64,000 bases of DNA from Rhizobiales bacterium Ga0077545. Lineage in GTDB: Bacteria > Pseudomonadota > Alphaproteobacteria > Rhizobiales > Methylopilaceae. Where the stretch lies: the NCBI GenBank assembly GCA_001464335.1, contig LNEV01000014.1:124001-188000 (forward strand), in the 5' to 3' direction. The notes under the pieces were generated by a model, which saw nothing but the letters and a program-made list of their open reading frames with translations, was not told the DNA's origin and ran no database searches. A program made the position numbers and the translations under genes. Below, piece by piece: positions 35,365 through 43,839 of this stretch (position 1 is the stretch's first letter; each line of letters opens with the position of its first letter).

Positions 35365-36456
35365 TCAGGCGGTTGCGGAAGATTTGAGGATGTGGACGTC
35401 TTCCGGCGCCCAGGTGAGCGGAACCGCATCTCCGACCGAGAGCGGCTTCGCAAAGAACTCGGTTTCCGGGATCTGCGCGTCGAAGCCCGATATTCCCGGT
35501 GCCGACAACGAGACCTGGACCTTCTGCCCGTGATATTCGACGTTCTGGACAAGGCCCGTCATGCCGCAGCCCTGCTTCGGCGGCACGGCGATCTTCACGC
35601 GGTCATTTCGCACGGCGATCTCGATCGGCTCACCGACCGCGCGCGGCACGCCGGGTGCGTTGAACGTTCCGCCGCCCGCGACATCGAACTCGACGCCCGA
35701 TTCGGTGACGCGGCTGACGCGGCCCGTAATGACGTTGTGATCGCCCATGAAACGCGCGACGAACGCAGTTGCCGGCCGGTTGAACACTTCGCGCGGCGGC
35801 GCGGCCTGCTCGATCTTGCCGGCGTTCATGACGACGACCAGATCGGCGAGCGCCATCGCCTCTTCCTGACTGTGCGTGACATGGATGAAGGAGATGCCGA
35901 GCTGCTTTTGCAGCTTTTTCAGCTCCTGCCTCACGCGGATCTTGAGGAACGGATCGAGCGCCGACAGCGGCTCGTCGAGAAGAAGCGCCTGCGGATCTGT
36001 GATGAGCGCGCGGGCAAGCGCGACGCGCTGCTGCTGGCCGCCCGACAATTGCGCCGGACGCCGCTCGGCCAGATGCTCCATCTGCACCAGTTTCAGCATA
36101 TCGAGCGCACGGGCCCGGCGCGCGGCCTTGTCGACACCCTTCATCTTCAGGCTGAAGGCCACATTGTCGACGGTGTCGAGATGCGGAAACAGCGCATAGC
36201 TCTGGAACATCATGGCGGTGCCGCGCTTGGCGGGCGGCAGATCGGTAACGACATGATCGCCGAGGCGGATATGGCCTTCGGTAATCGTCTCGTGTCCGGC
36301 GATCATCCTGAGCGTCGTCGACTTGCCGCACCCCGACGGCCCCAGAAGACAGCAATATGTACCCGCCGGAATCTTGAGGCTGATGTCCTCGACCGCGACG
36401 GTTCCCCCCGCATAGCGCTTGGTAACACCGGCAATCTCGATCTGAGCAGGTTCCAC
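35365..36456 (-). CDS. ABC transporter ATP-binding protein, PotA-type
   Basis: This 363-residue ATPase is the first gene of the six-gene transporter/racemase/acetyltransferase operon and starts at a GTG behind GGGGGG. Walker A is GPSGCGKST at 39-47, the signature [15 protein letters not shown] at 137-151 and Walker B LLLDEPLSALD at 158-168. The switch is THSQEEAM, and a C-terminal TOBE domain covers about 245-360. All catalytic elements are intact. It is divergent from the GntR regulator, with a candidate operator between them. Confidence 0.93.
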   Translation of the reverse strand: MEPAQIEIAGVTKRYAGGTVAVEDISLKIPAGTYCCLLGPSGCGKSTTLRMIAGHETITEGHIRLGDHVVTDLPPAKRGTAMMFQSYALFPHLDTVDNVAFSLKMKGVDKAARRARALDMLKLVQMEHLAERRPAQLSGGQQQRVALARALITDPQALLLDEPLSALDPFLKIRVRQELKKLQKQLGISFIHVTHSQEEAMALADLVVVMNAGKIEQAAPPREVFNRPATAFVARFMGDHNVITGRVSRVTESGVEFDVAGGGTFNAPGVPRAVGEPIEIAVRNDRVKIAVPPKQGCGMTGLVQNVEYHGQKVQVSLSAPGISGFDAQIPETEFFAKPLSVGDAVPLTWAPEDVHILKSSATA

Positions 36457-36606
36457 GTCGCCCCCCTGGGGTTCGAGCCTGCACCAGCTTTCGCAATCGC
36501 CGTGCCAACCTCGTCGGCGATCGTTAGACTGTTGTTTTAACTTGGAAATTCAGAGAGCGGCCGGCCATGCCACCACAACCGCAGGTCGCCCACGATTTGA
36601 GCATTT

Positions 36607-36637
36607 GCATACAAAAGCGCCCGCCATCGTATACAAT
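36607..36637. promoter_or_regulatory. candidate GntR/FCD operator
   Basis: The near-palindrome ATCGTATACAAT (36626-36637), with the GT-N-AC core typical of FCD-type GntR sites, is preceded at 36607 by the related half-site GCATACAA, which repeats the ATACAA core. Both lie 42 to 72 bp upstream of the regulator start and in the spacer shared with the divergent transporter operon, so the regulator could control both. Confidence 0.45.
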
Positions 36638-36678
36638 CTGGACATGACGCGTCCGGTGTTTGGTGGAATAAAGGACAC

Positions 36679-37404
36679 ATGAAACACGAGTCGCTGACCG
36701 GCTCCACGGAACCCCTGCCCCAGGTCGGACGCATCGCGTCCGACCGCAGCGGACATGTTCGCGACAGCATCCAGGCCGCCATCGTCGATCATCGGCTCCT
36801 GCCGGGAACCAAACTCTCGGAAGACGAGGTGGGGGAGCTCTTCGGCGTCAGCCGGACGGTCGTGCGCGCGGCGCTTCAGGCGCTCTCCTTTGCGGGCCTC
36901 GTCACGCTCGAGCGCAATCGCGGGGCCTTCGTTGCGCGCCCGAGCACGGAGGACGCGCAGCAGGTTTTCCACGCGCGGCGCCTCATCGAGCCGGACATCG
37001 TGCGCGCCGCCGCCGCGCGCTTCACGCCCGAACATGCCCGCCATCTGCACGATCACACCGATCAGGAAGCCGCCGCCATCGCCGCCGACGACCGCCGCAA
37101 CGCGATCCGGCTTTCCGGCGGGCTTCATCTGGAAATCGCGCGGATCGCCGGTAACGACATTCTGTCCCGCTTCCTCGGCGAGCTCGTCGCCCGCTCCTCG
37201 CTCATCATTGCGCTCTACGGCAAAAGCGCCATCTCGGCGTGCGGTCTGCACGACCATCGCGAGATCATCACCGCGCTTGCCGCGAAAGACGCCGGCCGTG
37301 CGGCCGAACTGATGGTGGAGCATCTGCACCACATCGATCACGATCTCGATCTCACGCGCGGACCGGCCGGACCGCGCGCTCTTGCAGATATTCTGAAGGC
37401 CTGA
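36679..37404 (+). CDS. GntR family regulator with FCD domain
   Basis: This 241-residue repressor-type protein has an N-terminal winged helix (residues about 25-95: LLPGTKLSEDEVGELFGVSRTVVRAALQALSFAGLVTLERNRGAFVARP) followed by an all-helical FCD ligand-binding domain with metal-ligand histidines (ARHLHDHTDQE, LHLEIARIAGN, HDHREIITALAAKD, HLHHIDHDL). FCD regulators sense small carboxylates or amino acids. It is divergent from the ABC/racemase operon and convergent with the phosphonate operon, so the first is the more likely target. Confidence 0.9.
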   Translation: MKHESLTGSTEPLPQVGRIASDRSGHVRDSIQAAIVDHRLLPGTKLSEDEVGELFGVSRTVVRAALQALSFAGLVTLERNRGAFVARPSTEDAQQVFHARRLIEPDIVRAAAARFTPEHARHLHDHTDQEAAAIAADDRRNAIRLSGGLHLEIARIAGNDILSRFLGELVARSSLIIALYGKSAISACGLHDHREIITALAAKDAGRAAELMVEHLHHIDHDLDLTRGPAGPRALADILKA

Positions 37405-37422
37405 GCGCAGGCGTCCCCGCGA

Positions 37423-38910
37423 CTATCCCGGCACCCATTCCGTCAATGCGCGAAACCCGCGTGCCATGCGACGGTCGAGCATCGCCGCACGCAGCCGCGC
37501 CACCTGACCGGGGTGCTCTTCCGCAACATTGCGCTCTTCTCCCGGATCGTTTTGAAGATCGAAGAGCAGCGGCGGCAGCCCGCCATTGAAGTGCACATAC
37601 TTCCACCGCGCCTCACGCAGGATCGCGGCATTGCACGCCAGCGGCGAAACGCCGAGAGCGATCTCGAACCGCGTGGGCGATGCGGGATTGGAAAAATCGA
37701 ACTCCGCAAACGCGCCCGGACGCGGAGCGTCACCGCCGCCTGCATACAGCGCCTGGAGCGGGGTGCCGTCCATCGCCGCCGGGATTTCGCCGCCGATGGC
37801 GGCGAGGATGGTCGGCGCCACATCCACCGATTCGGTGATCGCCTCGACCACGGAACCCGCCGCCTTCGAATGGCGCGGATCGCGGATCACGAGCGGCACA
37901 TGGAAGACCGGATCGAAGAACGTATCCTTGCCCCAGACCCCGTGATCACCCAGCATCTCGCCGTGATCCCCCGTAAGGACGACCAAGGTGCGATCCGCCT
38001 GCCCCGTCTCGTCGAGCCAGTCGAGCACGCGCCCGAAATGATGATCGACCTCGGCGAGCAGCCCAAGATAAACCGCACGAAGATCGCGAACGGCTTCTTT
38101 GCCGAGCCGGCCGAAATCGCCGTCGAAACCCCAGAAGAGACCGGACTGCGCGGGCGCCGAAAACCAGGCATCGAGATAGGGATGCGCGGGTCCACGCGGC
38201 AGCACGTCCGGCAGCTTCGCCGCGTCGATCATCCGGTTGTAGGGCTCCGGCGCGACGAGCGGCGGATGCGGGCGGATATAGGTCACATGCGCGAACCACG
38301 GCTTTCGCGTCCGCACGGACAGGGCTTTCAATGCCTCGTCGGTGAGAAATGCCGTGTCGCTGTGCTCCGCCTTGTAGAAGGCCGGGTCGCGGATATCCGG
38401 CGCGTTGCCACGTGTCGGCATTGGCTTCCAGAGATCTTCATCTTCTTCCGGCAGCCTGTAGCCTTGCGACGCAAGATAAGCGGGCCATTCTTTCGGTGAA
38501 TCGAAGCGCAGCTCCACGAGTTCGCGGAAGCCGGGCAGAACGCCTTCATAGCTTGCGAGATCGGGATCGCCCGGCGCGCGATCCGTCGGGTCCGTCTGCA
38601 CATCGGTGTAGCCGAACAGAAGCGGCTCATAACCGGCCTTGCGCGCTTCGAGCGCGAGATTTGTGTGATGGGCCGCCAGCGGCGCGCCGTTGCGCACCAC
38701 GCGATGGTTCATCGCGTACAGACCGGTGAGAAGGCTTGCACGCGCCGGTCCGCACGGGGCCGTCACCGAAAAATGGTTACGGAAGGTGACGCCCGAGGCC
38801 GCAAGCCGCCGGATGTTCGGCAGGTCCACGCACGCCCCGAGCGCGCCGAAAATTGCATCGGCACGGATCTGGTCGATCGTGACGAGAAGAACGTTCGGAC
38901 GCTCCCCCAT
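37423..38910 (-). CDS. phosphonate monoester hydrolase-like enzyme (sulfatase superfamily)
   Basis: This 495-residue cytoplasmic hydrolase is of the formylglycine-dependent arylsulfatase/phosphatase superfamily. Cys53 in TAPCGPARASLLTGLYAMNHR is the residue converted to formylglycine (CxPxR). Metal ligands are Asp13 in TIDQIRAD and the pair in LTGDHGEMLGDHGVWGK. The wording CGPARASLLTG...MNHR, YIRPHPPLVAPEPY and the C-terminal KYVHFNGGLPPLLFDLQNDP matches the phosphonate monoester hydrolases of Rhizobium and Burkholderia as I remember them, more than arylsulfatases. It abuts phnX, which supports a phosphonate substrate. No formylglycine-generating enzyme is in the window. Confidence 0.8.
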   Translation of the reverse strand: MGERPNVLLVTIDQIRADAIFGALGACVDLPNIRRLAASGVTFRNHFSVTAPCGPARASLLTGLYAMNHRVVRNGAPLAAHHTNLALEARKAGYEPLLFGYTDVQTDPTDRAPGDPDLASYEGVLPGFRELVELRFDSPKEWPAYLASQGYRLPEEDEDLWKPMPTRGNAPDIRDPAFYKAEHSDTAFLTDEALKALSVRTRKPWFAHVTYIRPHPPLVAPEPYNRMIDAAKLPDVLPRGPAHPYLDAWFSAPAQSGLFWGFDGDFGRLGKEAVRDLRAVYLGLLAEVDHHFGRVLDWLDETGQADRTLVVLTGDHGEMLGDHGVWGKDTFFDPVFHVPLVIRDPRHSKAAGSVVEAITESVDVAPTILAAIGGEIPAAMDGTPLQALYAGGGDAPRPGAFAEFDFSNPASPTRFEIALGVSPLACNAAILREARWKYVHFNGGLPPLLFDLQNDPGEERNVAEEHPGQVARLRAAMLDRRMARGFRALTEWVPG

Positions 38911-39690
38911 TCAGCCCGACAGCTTCTCGATAAGCGCGGGAAGATCCGCGACCGTGTCGATGATGTGATGCGCCCCCGCATGGCGGAGCCTCTGCCCGGC
39001 CCGCGCGCGGATCGCCGCCTTCCCGGCCTCGTCGAGCGCCTTGAACTCCGCGACCGTCAGGCCCGCTTCGTTGCCGGACAGCGCAACGCCCACCGTGACG
39101 CAGCCCGCCGCAACGCCCTCGGCGATGCCCGGCTCGGTGTCGTCCACCTTGATGACGGCCGCTGCGGGGTACACCAACAGATCGACAAAGCATTTGTACA
39201 TGCCGATCGGCGTGGGGCGACCGAGCGGCAGATCGTCGGCGCAGATCAAATTCTCCGGCGAAAACCCCTGCGCCTTCGCAAGCGGCAGGACGCGCTCCAT
39301 GATCGAGCGGGTGTAGCCCGTCGTCGATCCGATCTTTATGCCCTTCTCGCCGAGATAGGCCACGACATCGGTGACGCCTGGAATAAGCGTGCAGTAATCG
39401 GTGACGACCTCGACATTGCGTGGCACGAAGACCTCGTACACACGGTCGATCTCCGCCTCGCCGGGAACGTTGCCGTGCGCCGCCTTCCAGCGTTCGGCGA
39501 TGTGCGGCTCGGCCAGCATCGCCGCGATGTGCGCGCGCTTCGGCAGGCCCATCGGCTTGCGCGCGTCGGCAATGCTCACCTCGACCTGGAACGTCGCGAA
39601 GGTCTCGACGAAGGCACCCATCGGCGCGAACGAGCCGAAATCGATCACCGTGCCCGCCCAGTCGAACACAACGGCCTTGAACTTGGTCAT
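38911..39690 (-). CDS. phnX: phosphonoacetaldehyde hydrolase
   Basis: PhnX cleaves the C-P bond of phosphonoacetaldehyde to acetaldehyde and phosphate. The 259-residue HAD protein has the nucleophile Asp10 in VFDWAGTVIDFG, with Ala in place of the usual second Asp as in true PhnX. The cap-domain Schiff-base lysine is in MGLPKRAHI (Lys51), and KVDDTEPGIAEG carries the loop 4 metal ligands. The start was chosen at the ATG overlapping the FAD-oxidase stop (ATGA). It sits between the oxidase that would make its substrate and the monoester hydrolase. Confidence 0.94.
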   Translation of the reverse strand: MTKFKAVVFDWAGTVIDFGSFAPMGAFVETFATFQVEVSIADARKPMGLPKRAHIAAMLAEPHIAERWKAAHGNVPGEAEIDRVYEVFVPRNVEVVTDYCTLIPGVTDVVAYLGEKGIKIGSTTGYTRSIMERVLPLAKAQGFSPENLICADDLPLGRPTPIGMYKCFVDLLVYPAAAVIKVDDTEPGIAEGVAAGCVTVGVALSGNEAGLTVAEFKALDEAGKAAIRARAGQRLRHAGAHHIIDTVADLPALIEKLSG

Positions 39691-40829
39691 GCGGCAACTC
39701 CGCTTTGCGAGCCGAACAGATCGGCGATTGTTTCTTCTGCGATGCCGAACGCGGTCGAGGCGCCGCATCCGGCGGTCACGACCACGATGCGGACATCATC
39801 GCTCGGCTTGTCGGTGAAGCGCCAGCGGCCGGATGCGGAGGCATAGGTTCCGATCCAGTTTTCGCTGACCGTGCGTCCCGGAAGATCGAGCACGCGGTCG
39901 AACTCGTCGAGGATGAGATCGTCGACGGCCTTCGATCCGAACGGATCTGGCGTCGGTGCGTAATGATGGCTGTCGCCGACAACGAACGAGCCGTCCGCCG
40001 ATTGCGTCACGATCAGGTGGATGCCGTTCGCCCGGGCTTCGGCCTGCTCGGCGTCGAGCCGCTTTTTCAGGGCGTCGGCTTCCGGCAGATCGGCGTAGCC
40101 GAGATAGCGGCCGAGACCGAGATCGGACATCACCGCCGTCCTGAAAAGAACAGGCTTTGCCGGAACGACGCGCAACATCTGAAGCTTGCACCGCGTCGGT
40201 GCGTAGGCCGACATGCGTTCGGGAAACAGCGAGATGAAATCGTCGCCGGGGCACACGATTGCGGTCTCGGCTTCGATGCGTCCGGACGCCGTCTCGATCA
40301 CAGGCGGGGCGACCGATGTCCCCGCTTCGCCGAAACGGAACGTGACGCCCCATTTGTCCGCGAGCCATTTCGTTACTAGCGGAATGGCCGTGCGCGATTC
40401 CACGCGGATTTCGTGCGGGCTGTAGAGCGCATATTTCGCGGCATCGCTGCGAAGCTGCGGCACATGGGCCTGCGCCTCGTCCGCTGTCAGCTTCGCGCAG
40501 CCCTCGCCCATTTCGGTTTTCAGGAAAGCGTCGATGACGGCTTCCGACTCGGGATGCCGCGCCGCAAGGACGAGCCCGCGCTGCAGAACCTCGATACCCG
40601 CCTCTTCCGCGACCTCCGCCCAGACCTCACGGGCGCGGCGCGCGAGATGCCAGCAATCGCCTGCTTCCTGCCCGGTCACGGTGACGAAACCGAAATTGCG
40701 GACCGAAGCGCCGTTGGCCTGCGCGTCACGATCGATGACCACGACCTTCTTTCCGCGCTTCGCCGCCGCGAGCGCATGCGCGAGGCCGAGAATGCCCGCG
40801 CCAACGATTGCAAGATCGTATCCCGCCAC
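39687..40829 (-). CDS. TIGR03364 FAD-dependent oxidoreductase of phosphonate catabolism
   Basis: This 380-residue amine oxidase-like flavoprotein has the dinucleotide motif GAGILGLAHALAAAKRG (residues 10-26), the DRDAQANGASVRNFGFV block and a C-terminal GIAEETIADLFG. Members of TIGR03364 sit next to phnX in many genomes. Published work on recurrent FAD enzymes of phosphonate operons reports oxidation of 2-aminoethylphosphonate and its N-methyl form to phosphonoacetaldehyde. The four-base overlap with phnX makes that role likely here. Exact substrate preference (methylated or not) is not visible. Confidence 0.88.
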   Translation of the reverse strand: MAGYDLAIVGAGILGLAHALAAAKRGKKVVVIDRDAQANGASVRNFGFVTVTGQEAGDCWHLARRAREVWAEVAEEAGIEVLQRGLVLAARHPESEAVIDAFLKTEMGEGCAKLTADEAQAHVPQLRSDAAKYALYSPHEIRVESRTAIPLVTKWLADKWGVTFRFGEAGTSVAPPVIETASGRIEAETAIVCPGDDFISLFPERMSAYAPTRCKLQMLRVVPAKPVLFRTAVMSDLGLGRYLGYADLPEADALKKRLDAEQAEARANGIHLIVTQSADGSFVVGDSHHYAPTPDPFGSKAVDDLILDEFDRVLDLPGRTVSENWIGTYASASGRWRFTDKPSDDVRIVVVTAGCGASTAFGIAEETIADLFGSQSGVAA

Positions 40830-40832
40830 GCG

Positions 40833-41582
40833 TCAGCTCTCCCGGTGAATTTGCCAGCCGGCCCAGCTCTGGCTCACGGGCATCAGTTCCAGCGAATTGA
40901 TGTTCACATGCGGCGGCTGTGTCGCGACCCAGAAGATGGTGTCCGCGATGTCGCCCGGCTGGAGAGCGTTCGTTCCCTTGTAGAGCCGGTCATAGGCTTC
41001 CTTGTCGCCGCCGGTACGCACAAGCGTGAATTCGCTTTCGCACAGGCCCGGCTCGATGCTGGTGACGCGCACGCCGGTGCCGTGAAGATCCGAACGCAGA
41101 CCGAGCGAAAACTGCTGCACGAAGGCTTTCGTGCCCGCATAGACATTGCCGCCGGGATAGGGCCAGCTCGACGCGATGGAAGCAAGGTTCACGATCACGC
41201 CCTTGCGCGCGATGAGCTTCGGCAACAGCTTGTGGGTGACCGCGGCAAGGCCGGTGACATTCGTCGCGATCATCGTCTTCCACTCGTCGAGATCGCAGTT
41301 CTGGGCCGGTCCGGTGCCGAGCGCGAGACCGGCATTGTTGACGAGAACATCCACGTCCGAGAACGCACCGGGCAGAGCGGCGAGCGCCGCATCGGTCGCC
41401 GCGTCGTCGGTGATGTCGAAGGCGCTCGCATGGAACAGATCGCCGAGTTCATCTTTCAGACCGGCGAGGCGGTCCACCCGCCGTCCGGTGCCGACGACGC
41501 GCCAGCCGGCCTTTGCAAAGCGCCGGGCCGAGGCCTCGCCAAATCCAGAGCTTGCACCAGTGATAAGAACGGTTCCGGTCAT
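40833..41582 (-). CDS. YdfG-like short-chain dehydrogenase
   Basis: This 249-residue NAD(P)-dependent SDR has the cofactor motif TGASSGFGEA (8-17), NNAG, a catalytic Ser in LASIASSWPY and YxxxK in NVYAGTKAF. The C-terminal INSLELMPVSQSWAGWQI is typical of the YdfG branch, which acts on 3-hydroxy acids and malonic semialdehyde and includes the sulfoacetaldehyde reductase IsfD. In this operon it might reduce an aldehyde from the transaminase or oxidase. It lies 3 bp upstream of the FAD gene and 6 bp after the permease gene. Confidence 0.87.
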   Translation of the reverse strand: MTGTVLITGASSGFGEASARRFAKAGWRVVGTGRRVDRLAGLKDELGDLFHASAFDITDDAATDAALAALPGAFSDVDVLVNNAGLALGTGPAQNCDLDEWKTMIATNVTGLAAVTHKLLPKLIARKGVIVNLASIASSWPYPGGNVYAGTKAFVQQFSLGLRSDLHGTGVRVTSIEPGLCESEFTLVRTGGDKEAYDRLYKGTNALQPGDIADTIFWVATQPPHVNINSLELMPVSQSWAGWQIHRES

Positions 41583-41588
41583 CGTGTC

Positions 41589-42359
41589 TCACACAGTCAG
41601 GAGAGTATGAAGGAGGCTGAGCCCGGCGATCAGGATCAGCAGGACGGCGACGCTCCTCCGCCAGACCTCGGCCGAGATCCTGTGAAAAGCGAGGCTTCCA
41701 AGAAGTATGCCTAAAATCATGACCGGCGCGAGAACGCCAGCCGTGGTGAGCGCCTCAAGCGGAAAAATGCCGAGTGCCACGCGCAGCGCCACCGCGAACG
41801 TGTCGGTCAATCCGAAGACGAGCGTCAGCAGCGCCCGCATTTCCTTCGGCTCGCGGTCGGTCGCGATCAGCCAGGCCATAAGCAAGGTGCCGCCGATCGC
41901 AAAGGCACCGATCATCGCGCCGAGCAGAAGGCCGACCAGGGCACCCACCGTCCAATGCGACAGCGCCCGGGCGCGCAGCTTCAACAAGGCCGCAACAGCC
42001 GACACCAGGACGGTGATGTCGAGCCAGAGGCGGGCCGAGCCTTCCGGCAGGTTCTTCACCACAAGCACGCCGATCACAACGCCCACCAGCGCCGAGCTGC
42101 AGATGGTGACGGCATCGCTCCGGCGCAGATGCTTCAGCGCGCCGGAGCCGATCAGCATGGCCGTCGCCACCATATCGAGCAGCAGGACGATGGAGGTCGC
42201 AAGAAGGGGCGGCCAGACAAAGGCCAGCAGCGGCGCCGCGATGATGGCAAAGCCGAATCCCGTCGCGCCGCGCACAAGCGCGGCAACAGCGACCACCAGA
42301 GCAGCAAGGGCGAGACTCACATCGAGACCGGGCACGGGACGGGATGTGCCGTATCGCAT
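41589..42359 (-). CDS. TauE/SafE (DUF81) family anion permease
   Basis: This 256-residue membrane protein has about eight helices and a weak internal repeat (GATGFGFAIIAAPLLAFVWPP early, GAMIGAFAIGGTLLMAW in the second half), the mark of TauE/SafE permeases. These are thought to export sulfite, sulfoacetate, isethionate or similar anions. It is the first gene of the phosphonate operon, divergent from the transaminase. Export of a C2 acid product or a toxic anion is the likely role; import is also possible. Confidence 0.87.
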   Translation of the reverse strand: MRYGTSRPVPGLDVSLALAALVVAVAALVRGATGFGFAIIAAPLLAFVWPPLLATSIVLLLDMVATAMLIGSGALKHLRRSDAVTICSSALVGVVIGVLVVKNLPEGSARLWLDITVLVSAVAALLKLRARALSHWTVGALVGLLLGAMIGAFAIGGTLLMAWLIATDREPKEMRALLTLVFGLTDTFAVALRVALGIFPLEALTTAGVLAPVMILGILLGSLAFHRISAEVWRRSVAVLLILIAGLSLLHTLLTV

Positions 42360-42403
42360 GCCGGCGCGACAGAGCCACCATCTGCTTTCGTTGGAACCAG
42401 AAT

Positions 42404-42435
42404 GTGGACCAGCCGAATTCCCACGCTGGCCCTAA
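42404..42435. promoter_or_regulatory. paired candidate MocR sites, 22-bp spacing (transaminase promoter)
   Basis: GTGGACCAGC and CTGGCCCTAA start exactly 22 bp apart in the spacer between the TauE-like and transaminase genes. The 13-mer ACGCTGGCCCTAA recurs with one change in the MocR promoter region, again as the downstream member of a pair at 22-bp spacing. MocR-type regulators such as TauR bind direct repeats with CTGG..TAA-like cores, so this pair is a likely regulator site. Confidence 0.5.
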
Positions 42436-42490
42436 CGCGCGGCGGGCCGCGGTTCTAGCTCTCTCGAAGAAGACGCGAGGAGATCCGAAC

Positions 42491-43801
42491 TTGGGCATGT
42501 TGAACATGGAGCATCACTGGCTCCCCTTCACGAACAACCGCCTGTTCCGCGAGGAACCGCAGATCTTCGCCCGCGCCGAGGGCGTTCGTTACTGGACGCC
42601 CGAAGGGCAGGAACTGCTCGATGCCTCGTCCGGCCTGTTCTGCTGCGCCGCGGGGCACGGCCGCCGCGAGATCGCGGATGCGATCCACAAACAGGTCCTC
42701 GAACTCGACTACACCACTCATTTCCAGCGCGCGGCGCCGATCTCTTTCGAGCTCGCCGAACGCCTTTCCGGACTTCTGCCCGAAGGGCTGGACCGCATCT
42801 TCTTCGGCTCGTCCGGCTCCGAAGCCGTCGACAGCGCGATGAAGATCTGCCTCGCCTATCACCGCGCCCGCGGCCAGGGGCAGCGCACGCGCTTCGTCTC
42901 ACGCAGCTGGGCCTATCATGGCGTCAATGTCGGCGGCACATCGCTTGCGGGCATGGTCAACAACAGGCGCGATTTTTCCGGCGTCACCAGCGATGTCGTC
43001 CATATGCGCCACACCTGGACCGAGGAGCAGCGCTTTTCGCGCGGCGAGCCGGAGACAGGCGTCGAGCTTGCCGAAGACCTCGAAGACATCTGCAAGACGT
43101 ACGGCGCCGAGACCATTGCGGGCGTGTTCGTCGAACCCATCGCCGGCTCCATCGGCACCGTGGTTCCGCCGAAGGGCTATCTGAAGCGCCTGCGCGAGAT
43201 CGCCGACAAATACGGCCTTCTTCTCATTTTCGATGAAGTCATCACCGGCTTCGGCCGCACCGGCTCGGCCTTCGCCTCGCAGGAATTCGGCGTCACGCCC
43301 GACATCGTCACCATGGCCAAGGCACTGACCAACGGCACGGTTCCGATGAGCGCGGTGGCCGTACGCACCCGCATCCAGAAGACGATCATCGACGCCGCCG
43401 AGGGCGACCGTCCGGAATTCTTCCACGGCTACACCTATTCGGCCCATCCGGTTGCCTGCGCGGCGGCGCTCGCTTCGCTGAACATCTACCGCGACGAGGG
43501 CCTTTTCGAGCGCGTGAAGGATTTCTCTCCGACCTTCCTCGACGCCGTGTTCGGCCTGCGCAACCTGCCGCATGTCGCGGACCTGCGCGGCTATGGCATG
43601 CTCGCGGGGATCCAGCTCACGCCCGGCGAAAAGCCGGGCCTGAAAGGCTCCATCGCGCAGCGGCTTCTGTTCAAGGAAGGCCTGCACATCAAGGCGACGG
43701 GCGATGCGCTGATCTTCGCGCCGAGCTTCACCACGACCGAGGATGAGCTCGCACAGATGACCGACATTCTGCGCCGCGTTCTCGTCCGCGGCGACCTTTA
43801 A
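42491..43801 (+). CDS. class III omega-aminotransferase (beta-alanine/taurine:pyruvate type)
   Basis: This 436-residue PLP enzyme begins at a TTG 8 nt after GAGGAG; the in-frame ATG six bases later has poorer spacing. The N-terminus (NMEHHWLPFTNNRLF) and the block FFGSSGSEAVDSAMK match the omega-amino acid:pyruvate group. So do FDEVITGFGRTG and the Schiff-base region VTMAKALTNGTVPMSAV. Such enzymes remove terminal amino groups from beta-alanine, taurine or related omega-amines. Placed divergently from a phosphonate operon that lacks phnW, it may deaminate 2-aminoethylphosphonate; a beta-alanine or taurine role is equally open. Confidence 0.87.
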   Translation: MGMLNMEHHWLPFTNNRLFREEPQIFARAEGVRYWTPEGQELLDASSGLFCCAAGHGRREIADAIHKQVLELDYTTHFQRAAPISFELAERLSGLLPEGLDRIFFGSSGSEAVDSAMKICLAYHRARGQGQRTRFVSRSWAYHGVNVGGTSLAGMVNNRRDFSGVTSDVVHMRHTWTEEQRFSRGEPETGVELAEDLEDICKTYGAETIAGVFVEPIAGSIGTVVPPKGYLKRLREIADKYGLLLIFDEVITGFGRTGSAFASQEFGVTPDIVTMAKALTNGTVPMSAVAVRTRIQKTIIDAAEGDRPEFFHGYTYSAHPVACAAALASLNIYRDEGLFERVKDFSPTFLDAVFGLRNLPHVADLRGYGMLAGIQLTPGEKPGLKGSIAQRLLFKEGLHIKATGDALIFAPSFTTTEDELAQMTDILRRVLVRGDL

Positions 43802-43839
43802 AGCCCCCGCGTCCGTACCGGAAGCGCGTCGCGGATCGA

